Below, one piece after another: positions 39,501 through 51,500 of a DNA stretch of 64,000 bases. Under the pieces are notes generated by a model. The model searched no databases. It was not told the DNA's origin and was given only the letters and a program-made list of their open reading frames with translations. The position numbers and the translations under genes are program-made. The stretch's first letter is position 1. Each line of letters opens with the position of its first letter. The stretch spans positions 1,560,501 to 1,624,500 of the forward strand of contig NZ_CP018187.1 of assembly GCF_009738225.1 (NCBI RefSeq). Reading direction: 5' to 3'. Source of the DNA: Streptococcus salivarius (GTDB lineage: Bacteria > Bacillota > Bacilli > Lactobacillales > Streptococcaceae).

Positions 39501-42500
39501 TCTGCCAATTCTTTATCATCATCAACGAGTGAGTCACCAGTGATGTCAAATTTCTCTTTGTTCACAACATATTTCTCTGGTTGGAACTTAGGTGTTTCTG
39601 GTGGAACCACCTTGTTGTTGAACTCTTTATCGTTAGCGCTTGAAGCGAATCCGCCTGTTGAAGCGTGGTTAACGACAGTTGTGAGAACTTTGCCTTCCTT
39701 AGTAACTTCCACTGTTACAGTCGCTTTCATAGCATCGTAAGTGATTGAAGTATCTTTACCAGCTACTTCTTCAACTGTGTAAGTGAATGTCTTACCAAGA
39801 TCTGCTTTGTTGAACAAGAGTTTTTCAAACTTGATGTGACCATCTTTATCGTTGGTTACTGTTTGAAGAACCTTGTTGTCTTTGTCTTTCAATACAAAGC
39901 TGAACTCGCCTGCAGTCAACTCACGTCCTTCAAGTCGTTTAGTGAAGTTGAACTCGAGTGGAACTGGAACGTTGTTTTCACGTGTTTGAGTTGGTTTTTC
40001 AGGAGTTGTAACTTTCTTATTGAATGGGTTGTATTGGTGAATTGTTTGGTTAGCTGTATTTTCAATATCTACACCGTCGTTAGCATCAATGTCTTTAACA
40101 ACAGCTGGAATATCAAATTTATAGTAACGACCAAACTCGAATTTAGTTGTATCGATGACTGGAGTAGCATCTGTTGCACTAATAGCTTTAGTCAAGCTTG
40201 CTTTAGATGTACCGTAGAGAACACCATTTTCAACTTTAATATCGAACTTGTCTGTAACATCCTTACCAGTGATACCATCGTAAACCTTGATTTCAGAAGC
40301 GTCGATATCGAGCTTAGCTTCTTCGTAGTTGTCTGTGATACCAACTGTTTGAAGGTTGCTTTCTGCAGTGAAGTCACGAGTATCAAGCCATACTTGATAG
40401 TAGATCTTTTGACCACGTTTGAGGGTCTTACCATTCAAGTTTTGGATTTCAACTTTATCAGCTGAATCGTCGTCATCAGCAAGTTTGTTACCAATGATGT
40501 CGAAGCTTGGTTCTGAAACAACATATTTCTCTGGTTTGAAGTTAGGAGTAACCTCGTTATCGAAGACACGATCGTCACCACCATAAGCATCTCCACCTAC
40601 TGTAGCGTAAGAGATAACTGTTGACAATTGATCTCCTACTGAAGGTTGGATAACTTGAACAGTAACATTGACTTTCATGTTATCGTAAGTAACAGTTGTA
40701 TCAGTTCCTTTAACTTCTTCTACAGTGTAGTTGAATGTCTTACCAAGATCTGCTTTAGCATAGTTGATAGTTGAGAACTTAACTTTACCTTCGGCATCAT
40801 TCTTAACAGTTTCAAGAACATTACCTTTTTCATCTTTCAATTCAAAAGTAAATTCTTTGTCTTGCAACTTACGTCCGTTAAGTGTCTTACCAAAGATCAA
40901 CTCGATAGCAGTTGGAACGTTGTTAACACGTTTTTCAGTTGGTTTGTTTGGTTTTTCAACAGTCTTAGTAGTTGGGTTGTAGTAGTTTACAACTTGAGCT
41001 GCTGTATTTTCAATTTCAGCACCATCGTAAGCACCGTCAGTAACCTTAGCTGGGATGACAAACTTGTAGTAACGTCCAAATTCGAACTTAGTAGTATCGA
41101 TAATTTGAGTGTTTTCTGCATCGCCAAGTGACTTAGTGAAGCCAGGTTTAAGGTTAGCAGTAATCACACCATTAGCGATAGAGATGTCAAACTTGTCAGT
41201 AACATCAGCACCAGTCTTACCATCGTAAGCCTTGATATCAGCTACCTTAACATCCAATTTAGCTTCATCATAATCATCAGTGATACCAACAGTTTGGATG
41301 TTATCCTTGTTGTTTGCATCAAATTGATTTGTATCAAGCCATACTTGGTAGTTAATAGTGTCACCACGTTTAACAGCTTTAGTATTGATGTTTTCTGCTT
41401 CGTTTTTACCTACGATTTCACCATTTGAAAGTTTCTTACCATCTGAAGAATCCTCATATGGGTTTGCATTTGTTTCAGCGTACTTATCTGTCAACTCTGC
41501 ATCATCATCAAGAAGCTTAGTACCAGTGATATCGAAGTTACCGTTACCGTTGCTAAGAACGTATTTCTCTGGTTGGAACTTAGGCTCTTCTGGTGGAGTT
41601 ACACGGTTGTTAAATTCTTTATCCGCAATGTCGCCTACAGTCGCGATAAGAACTTTAGCTGTACCATCGTGTTTAACTGTAACTGTTACATTCGCTTTCA
41701 TTGTGTCGTATGTAACGGTTGCGTCGCTTCCTTTAACTTCTTCTACTGTGTAGTTGTGTACGCCTTCTTGGCCTTTCTTGAACTCAAGTTTAGAGAACTT
41801 AACGTTACCTGAAGCATCATTACTTACAGTTTCAAGAGTCTTACCTTCTGAATCTTTAAGAACGAAGCTGAATTCGTTAGCTTTAAGCTCACGGCCTTCC
41901 AAACGTTTAGTGAAGTTGAATTCCACTTCAACTGGAACGTTGTTAACACGTTTTTCAGTTGGTTTGCTTGGTTTTTCAACTTTCTTAGTAGTTGGGTTGT
42001 AGTAGTTAACTACTTGAGCCGCTGTATTTTCAATATCCACACCACCAGGTACATCAGCTTTCACTTTTGTTGGGATGTCGAACTTGTAGTAACGTCCAAA
42101 GGCGAATTTAGTTGTGTCGATAACTTGAGTGTTTTCTGCGTCGCCAAGTGACTTAGTGAAGCCAGCTTTAAGAGTTGCAGTAATCACACCCTTGTTCACA
42201 GCGATATCGAATTTATCAGTTACTTCTGCGCCTGTTACTGAATCGTAAGCTTTGATCTTAGTAGAATCAAGTTCCAATTTAGCTTCATCGTAGTCATCTG
42301 AGATTCCTACTGATTGGATGTTGTCCTTGTTAGCTGCGTCGAATTTAGTTGTATCCAACCATACTTGGTAAACCAACTTGTCGCCACGTTTCACAGTCTT
42401 GGTATTCAAGTTTTGTTTTTCGTTGTTTGAGGCATCGTCCGCATATGGGTTCGCATTTGTGTCTGCGTACTTGTCTGCCAACTCTTTATCATCATCAACG

Positions 42501-45500
42501 AGCTTGTCACCTGTGATATCGAATTTCTCTTCAGAAACAACGTATTTCTCTGGTTGGAACTTAGGTTCTTCTGGTGGAGTTACACGGTTGTTAAATTCTT
42601 TATCCGCAATGTCGCCTACAGTCGCGATAAGAACTTTAGCTGTACCATCGTGTTTAACTGTAACTGTTACATTCGCTTTCATTGTGTCGTATGTAACGGT
42701 TGCGTCGCTTCCTTTAACTTCTTCTACTGTGTAGTTGTGTACGCCTTCTTGGCCTTTCTTGAACTCAAGTTTAGAGAACTTAACGTTACCTGAAGCATCA
42801 TTACTTACAGTTTCAAGAGTCTTACCTTCTGAATCTTTAAGAACGAAGCTGAATTCGTTAGCTTTAAGCTCACGGCCTTCCAAACGTTTAGTGAAGTTGA
42901 ATTCCACTTCAACTGGTACGTTGTTAACACGTTTTTCAGTTGGTTTATTTGGTTTTTCAACAGTCTTACTTACTGGGTTGTAATAGTTAACAACTTGTGC
43001 AGCTGTATTTTCGATGTCTGAACCACCAGGTACATCAGCTTTAACTGTTGCTGGAATATCAAACTTGTAGTAACGTCCAAATTCAAATTTAGTTGTATCA
43101 ATGATTTGAGTATTTTCTGCGTCGCCAAGTGACTTAGTGAAGCCAGCTTTAAGTGTTGCAGTCATCACACCATTTTCAACTTTAATGTCAAATTTATCAG
43201 TGACATCAGCTCCAGTTACTGAATCGTAAGCTTTGATTGCTGAACCATCTACATCAACTTTAGTTTCATCGAAGTCATCAGTGATTCCTACAGTTTGAAC
43301 GTTGTCTTTGTTAGTTGCTGAGAATTTAGTTGTATCCAACCATACTTGGTAGTAGATCTTATCTCCGCGGTTAACAGTCTTGGTATTGATGTTTTCTGCT
43401 TCGTTGTTACCATCTTTGTCAGCGTATGGGTTCGCATTTGTGTCTGCGTACTTGTCTGCCAATTCTGAGTCATCATCGAGAAGCTTGTTATCTGTGATAG
43501 AGAATTTAGCTGTATTCAATACATATTTCTCTGGTTGGAACTTAGGTTCTTCTGGAGGAGTCACACGGTTGTTAAATTCTTTATCCGCAATGTCGCCTAC
43601 AGTCGCGATAAGAACTTTAGCAGTACCATCGTGTTTAACTGTAACTGTTACATTCGCTTTCATAGTGTCGTATGTAACGGTTGCATCTGTTCCTTTAACT
43701 TCTTCTACTGTGTAGTTGTGTACGCCTTCTTGGCCTTTCTTGAACTCAAGTTTAGAGAACTTAACGTTACCAGCCGCATCGTTGCTTACAGTTTCAAGAG
43801 TCTTACCTTCTGAATCTTTAAGTACGAAGCTGAATTCGTTAGCTTTAAGCTCACGACCTTCCAAACGTTTAGTGAAGTTGAATTCTACTTCAACTGGAAC
43901 GTTGTTAACACGTTTTTCAGTTGGTTTGCTTGGTTTTTCAACTTTCTTAGTAGTTGGGTTGTAGTAGTTAACTACTTGAGCCGCTGTATTTTCAATATCC
44001 ACACCACCAGGTACATCAGCTTTCACTTTTGTTGGGATGTCGAACTTGTAGTAACGTCCAAAGGCGAATTTAGTTGTGTCGATAACTTGAGTGTTTTCTG
44101 CGTCGCCAAGTGACTTAGTGAAGCCAGCTTTAAGAGTTGCAGTAATCACACCCTTGTTCACAGCGATATCGAATTTATCAGTTACTTCTGCGCCTGTTAC
44201 TGAATCGTAAGCTTTGATCTTAGTAGAATCAAGTTCCAATTTAGCTTCATCGTAGTCATCTGAGATTCCTACTGATTGGATGTTGTCCTTGTTAGCTGCG
44301 TCGAATTTAGTTGTATCCAACCATACTTGGTAAACCAACTTGTCGCCACGTTTCACAGTCTTGGTATTCAAGTTTTGTTTTTCGTTGTTTGAGGCATCGT
44401 CCGCATATGGGTTCGCATTTGTGTCTGCGTACTTGTCTGCCAACTCTTTATCATCATCAACGAGCTTGTCACCTGTGATATCGAATTTCTCTTCAGAAAC
44501 AACGTATTTCTCTGGTTGGAACTTAGGTTCTTCTGGTGGAGTTACACGGTTGTTAAATTCTTTATCCGCAATGTCGCCTACAGTCGCGATAAGAACTTTA
44601 GCTGTACCATCGTGTTTAACTGTAACTGTTACATTCGCTTTCATTGTGTCGTATGTAACGGTTGCGTCGCTTCCTTTAACTTCTTCTACTGTGTAGTTGT
44701 GTACGCCTTCTTGGCCTTTCTTGAACTCAAGTTTAGAGAACTTAACGTTACCAGCCGCATCGTTGCTTACAGTTTCAAGAGTCTTACCTTCTGAATCTTT
44801 AAGTACGAAGCTGAATTCGTTAGCTTTAAGCTCACGACCTTCCAAACGTTTAGTGAAGTTGAATTCCACTTCAACTGGAACGTTGTTAACACGTTTTTCA
44901 GTTGGTTTGCTTGGTTTTTCAACTTTCTTAGTAGTTGGGTTGTAGTAGTTAACTACTTGAGCCGCTGTATTTTCAATATCCACACCACCAGGTACATCAG
45001 CTTTCACTTTTGTTGGGATGTCGAACTTGTAGTAACGTCCAAAGGCGAATTTAGTTGTGTCGATAACTTGAGTGTTTTCTGCGTCGCCAAGTGACTTAGT
45101 GAAGCCAGCTTTAAGAGTTGCAGTAATCACACCCTTGTTCACAGCGATATCGAATTTATCAGTTACTTCTGCGCCTGTTACTGAATCGTAAGCTTTGATC
45201 TTAGTAGAATCAAGTTCCAATTTAGCTTCATCGTAGTCATCTGAGATTCCTACTGATTGGATGTTGTCCTTGTTAGCTGCGTCGAATTTAGTTGTATCCA
45301 ACCATACTTGGTAAACCAACTTGTCGCCACGTTTCACAGTCTTGGTATTCAAGTTTTGTTTTTCGTTGTTTGAGGCATCGTCCGCATATGGGTTCGCATT
45401 TGTGTCTGCGTACTTGTCTGCCAACTCTTTATCATCATCAACGAGCTTGTCACCTGTGATATCGAATTTCTCTTCAGAAACAACGTATTTCTCTGGTTGG

Positions 45501-48500
45501 AACTTAGGTTCTTCTGGAGGTGTTACACGGTTGTTAAATTCTTTATCAGCAGGGTCTGTCACGTTTGTGATCAAGGCTTTCGCTGTACCATCATGAGATA
45601 CAGTAACGGTTACAACAGCAGCCATTTCATCATAAGTGACAGTTGCATCTGTACCCTTAACCTCTGTTACAGTGTACTTGTAAGTACCTTCTTGACCCTT
45701 CTGGTATTTAAGGGCTGTAACAGTTTTACCAGCTTTATTTGTGTACTCTACTGGAGAGAATTTAATCTTACCAGCTGCATCGTTGGTTGCAGTTGCAATC
45801 ACAACATTGTCGCTATCTTTCAACTCGAATGTGAATTCGCCAGCTTTAAGGTCACGACCTTCCAATTTCTTAGTAAAGTTGAATTCTACTGAGATTGGAA
45901 CACTATTTACACGTTTTTCAGTTGGTTTGTTTGGTTTTTCAACTGTCTTGCTTACTGGGTTGTAGTAGTTAACAACTTGAGCTGCTTTGTTTTCGATATC
46001 TGCACCAGCTACAACATCGTCTTTCACTGTTGCTGGAATATCAAATTTATAGTAGCGTCCAAATTCAAACTTCGTTGTATCAATGATTTGAGTATTTTCA
46101 GCGTCGCCAAGTGACTTAGTGAAGCCAGCTTTAAGGTTAGCTGTAAGAACACCGTTGTTATCAGTGATATCGAACTTGTTAGTAACATCTGCACCAGTTA
46201 CAGAATCATAAACCTTGATATCTGAAGCATTAACAGTCAATTTATCCTTATCGTAGTTATCTGTGATTCCTACTGTTTGGATGTTGTCTTTGTTAGCTGC
46301 ATCAAATTTAGTTGTATCCAACCATACTTGGTAGTAAAGTTTTTGACCACGTTCAACTGTCTTGGTATTCAAGTTTTCCAATTCGTTGTTGTTTGTATTA
46401 TCAACATATGGATTGTTGTTTGTTTCACCATATTTATCTGTCAATTCAGAATCGTCATCAACGAGTTTAGTACCAGTGATATCGAATTTCGCTTTAGAAA
46501 CAACGTATTTCTCTGGTTGGAACTTAGGTTCTTCTGGAGGTGTTACACGGTTGTTGAATTCTTTATCAGCAGCATCTGTTACGTTGGCAACGATTGCTTT
46601 AGCTGTACCGTCGTGTGAAACAACAACTTTAACAGTGGCAACCATTGTGTCGTATTTGACAGTTGTATCTGTACCAGGAGTTTCTTCAACTGTATAGTTG
46701 TAAGTCTTACCAAGATCATCGCGACCAAATTTAAGAGTCTTGAAGACAATCTTACCAGCAGCGTCGTTCTTCACGCGTTCAACTTCAACGCCGTCTTTCT
46801 TCAATACGAATTCGAATTCGTTAGCTTGAAGTTCACGACCTTCCAAACGTTTTGTGAAGTTCATTTCCACTGGAACTGGAACGCTGTTAACACGTTTTTG
46901 TGTTGGTTTTTCAGGTTTTTCAACTGTCTTGCTTACTGGGTTGTAAACGTGAACTGTTTGGTTGGCTGTATTTTCAATATCAGCACCAGCTTTAACAGAT
47001 TCTTTAACAGTTGCTGGGATATCAAATTTATAGTAACGTCCAAATGCGAATTTAGTAGTATCGATAACAGGGTTGTTTACTTTATCTTTGATAAATTCAT
47101 CTTTAGAAGTTGCAGTGATTGTACCATTTTCAACTTTGATGTCGAATTTAGCAGTCACGTCTGCACCAGTTACTGAATCGTATGCTTTGATGTCAGCAGC
47201 GTTAACGTCCAATTTTTCTGCATCGTATTTATCAGATACACCAACGTATTGGATGTTGTTAGCTTCTGTGAATTTAGTAGTATCAAGCCATACTTGGTAT
47301 ACCAATTTAGAACCGCGTTCAACAGTCTTAGTATTCAAGTTTTCTGGTTCGTTGTTTTTAACACCATCAACATATGGATTTGCATTTGTTTCAGTGTACT
47401 CGTTACCAGGTACATCATCGTCGTCATCCATCAACTTGTCACCAGTAATGTCATATTTCTCTTTAGAAACGACAAATTTTTCTGGTTGGAATTCAGGAGG
47501 TGTTGGAGGAGTTACTTTGTTGTTGAATTCTTTATCGGCAGTACCGTCAGTAGCATTACCGTTGGCATCAACCCCACCAGTTGAAGATACGTTTGTAACA
47601 GTAGTCAATGTGTGACCATTCTTAGCAACTTCAACTGTCACTGTAGCTTTCATTTGGTCGTAAGTCATTCCGAATTCTTTGTTTTCAGGAATTACTTCTT
47701 CTACAGTGTAAGTGTGTGTACCAACTTTAGTATTGTCGAATGACAATTCAGAGAAGGTTACGTTACCAGCAGCATCATTTTTAACAGTTTCAACGACCTT
47801 ACCAGCAGCATCTTTCAATACGAAGCTAAATTCACCAGCTTTAAGTTCACGACCTGCCAATTTCTTAGTAAAGTCGAACTTAGTTACAACTGGAGAAACC
47901 ACGTAGTTGTTGAACTCTGTGTCTTCTGGCATTGTAACAGCAGTACTCAAGAGACCTGTAGCGGCATCTTTAGTAACTTTAACTTTCACTACTGCGTTCA
48001 TAGTATCGTAATCGATATTTGTATCGTTACCAGCTTTTTCACGCACAGTGTAAGTGTGTTCACCTTCAGCGCTGTATTCAATAGCATCAAATGTGATTGA
48101 ACCATCTGCTGCATTTTTCTTAGTTTGGATTACATTGCCATTTTCAAGCAATTCGAATGTGAAGGCATCTGCTTCAAGTACTTTACCTTCAAGACGTTTA
48201 GTGAACTTGAATTGAGCTTGAGTAGGAGCAGATGTGAAGGTATTGTTAAACTCTTTATCAGTTGGAAGAGTTGCAACAGCAGTAAGCGCATGACCTGACT
48301 TAGTAACAGTAACTGTTACGTTAGCTTTCATTGGGTCATAAGTCATACCTGCTTCAGTTCCTTGAACTTCTTCTACAGTGTACTTGTGGTTACCAACTTG
48401 AGCATTTGTAAATGTCAATGCGTCAAATTTAACTTTACCGTTGGCATCATTTTGTTTTGTTTGAAGGACTTTACCATCTTTGTCTTTCAATACAAAGCTA

Positions 48501-51500
48501 AATTCGCCAGCTTTCAAGTCACGACCTGCAAGAGCTTTGCTGAAGTCAAATTGTGCAGTCACAGGAGCTACAACGTGGTTGTTGAAGATCTTGTCATCAG
48601 TACCAGTTGCTTCACCGCCTGTTGAAGTCATTTCAGTCTTAGCAACCAAAAGACCTGTAGCGGCATCTTTAGTAACTGTTACTTTAACTGCGATAGTCAT
48701 TTCATCGTAGTCTACATCGGCATTGTTGCCCTTCACTTCTTTAACAGTGTAGTTGTAGACACCTTCGCGGTCAAATGACAATTCGCTGAAGTTAATCTTA
48801 CCGTTAGCTTTGTTAGTTACAGTTTCGTTAACATTGTTATCACCAGTCAATGTGAAGCTAAAGTCACCTGCGTTCAAAGTACCGTTTGAAAGTGATTTAT
48901 CAAATTCAAGGTTAACTTTAACCGCACCTGGTGTGAATGTATTGTTGAACTCTGTATCTGATGGAAGAGTGTTTGTTGCTTTAAGAACGTGACCTTCCTT
49001 AGTAACAGTGATTGTTACTTCAGCCTTCATTGTATCGTAAGTCATACCAGCTTCTTTGTTTTCTGGGATAACTTCTTCTACAGTGTAAGTATGGGTACCA
49101 ACTTGAGTATTGTCAAAGGTCAAATCATCAAAGGCTACAACACCGGCTTTAGTATTTGTTTTAGTTTGAAGAACTTTACCAGTTGAATCTTTCAATACGA
49201 AGCTAAATTCACCGGCTTTCAACTCACGACCTGCGAGAGCCTTGCTAAAGTCAAACTTAGTCTTAACTGGAGCTACAACGTAGTTGTTGAAGACTTTATC
49301 ATCTGCACTTGAAGCAAATCCACCAGTACCACTGTATTTAACAGAAGCTTGCAAATCACCTTTAGAGTTTTCAGTTACAGTAACAGTCATCTTAACTGTC
49401 ATACCATCGTAATCGACGTTTGTATCTGCCCCTTTAACCTCAGTGATTGTGTAGATGTAAGTACCAACTTTATTGAAAGTTAAGTTACTAAATGTCGCTT
49501 TACCGTTTTTGTTAGTAACAGTTTCTTCATATGAAGGAAGTGATTTGTTTTCATTGACTTCTTTAATCTTGAAGCTGAATTCACCATCAACAAGTACACG
49601 TCCTTCAAGTTGTTTTTCAACTTCTGGAGTAACTGTTACAGGTTCTTGCTTCACGTAGTAGTAAACAGGTTGTTTATACGGTGTCAAAGAGTTAAGCAAG
49701 TCAACGTTAGTACCGATACCATTTACTCCACGAACCAATTGTTCATTTGGAGAAAGGTGACCAATATTGTCTCCTAAGAATGGTACGAATACAGTTTTAT
49801 ATGGTGTATATCCAGCAGCTTTTTGGAAGTCAAATGGAACTTCTTTACCATTTGCATAGGTTACACCTTTACTATCAGTAAAAGCAATTGTATTAAGAGG
49901 TGATTTCTTAACAGCTAATTCTTGTTTGTTGTAATCACCTGGTTTAATTGGTTTCGTTTCTGCTAGCAACATGTAGCCATCAGTGCTCAATGTACCATCA
50001 GAACGCTTGCTTTGTTGTTTTGGATCTAGAAGATAAACACGAACAACTACAGTTCCATCTTCACCCACGATTTCTTTAATACGTTTAATTCCTGCACGCT
50101 CAGCGTCCATGAATTTCGTACCAACAGTGTAAGGACGGCTTACATAACCTGATTGATCATTTGCATCAGCTGCTTGATAAAGTTTGTATCCATCAAATTG
50201 GCGCTCTCCAGATGCTGTGAAGTTTTGACCTTCCATAGCTTTAAGAGTGTATGAAGCCAAGTTTACTTCATTGCCATTTTCTTTATAATCTTGAACAGTT
50301 ACATCTGTTTTATTAGCGTTAAATGTTGGGTTGTTTTTATCAACTACTTTATAGTAAGTTGTTTTATTAACTGATACTGGAATCTTGGCATTAGTATCTG
50401 TAATCGTACGACCGTTATATGCTGGTTCTACAACGTTGATAATATCTGTTGATGTACGAGCAGCATAAACTGCATCATATAATTTTTGTTCTTCAGTAGT
50501 AAGGTTATGTCCTGGAGCTACTAAAGCTTGGATACTTGCCCCAACTTCATAACCAAATTGAATAAATGGTTGGTCCGTTTTACCAGGTCCAGTTCCTAAA
50601 CCTTTATCATAATCTACTTGGAAAGTTAATTCACCTTTAGAAGCAGATTGAGTAGTCGTGAATTTTTGAATACCACTAGAGGCAGTAATTGTTCTTGTTT
50701 CAACTACAGAACCAGTGTTTTTGTTGATCAATTCAACAGTCGTATCTGTTGAAGCATCAAATCTCTTGTAAGCACGTACATAGTAGCTTGTATTGTAACG
50801 TTCATTGAAGCGAGTAAGGTCGACGATACTATAAGTATAATAATCACCTTCTTTAGCTTGATAACCTGATGGTACTGTTTGCGAACGAACACTTGCACCA
50901 TTAGGATCCGTCATGTCTGGAGTCGCTTTTTCACCATCTTTAAGATAAGTTTCTACAGAAACCGCCTCAACGTTGTGGTCTGTAACAGCACGACGGTTAC
51001 GACGGCTACTTCTTGTCGCCAAAGCGCCAGCATTAGTCAAATCAGTAGCTGCGCGGTCAAGCGTTGCACTACGAACTGCTGCTGATCCTACAGAATAAAA
51101 ACGTGCAGAACCGCGTGTGTTAAGACTTGTAGTTGCTGCCGCAGTTTCGGCTGCTGCTGTTTCTTCAGCTACTGGAGCGGCTGTTGCTGCAGTACGGTTA
51201 GCCGCTGTTGCAGCTGGAGTTGCTGCAGTGGCTGTCGCTGAAGCTGTTGTTTCAATCTTGTTGCTAGCTGCATTTGTTGATGCTGCTGTAGCTGGCTTAG
51301 CTGTTTCTGTAGCAGCCTTTTCAGTTGGTTTAGCTGCTTCCGAAGCTGGTTTAGCAGCTTCAGATTTTGCAGTTTCTGTAGCTTGTTTGTCAGTTGTCTC
51401 TGCGGCAGCCTTATCTGTTGTTGAAGCTTCTGGCGTCAAGTTAAATGTTGACGCAGTTGCCTCAGTTGAAGATACAGCTGCAGTAGGATCTGCTTGAGCT

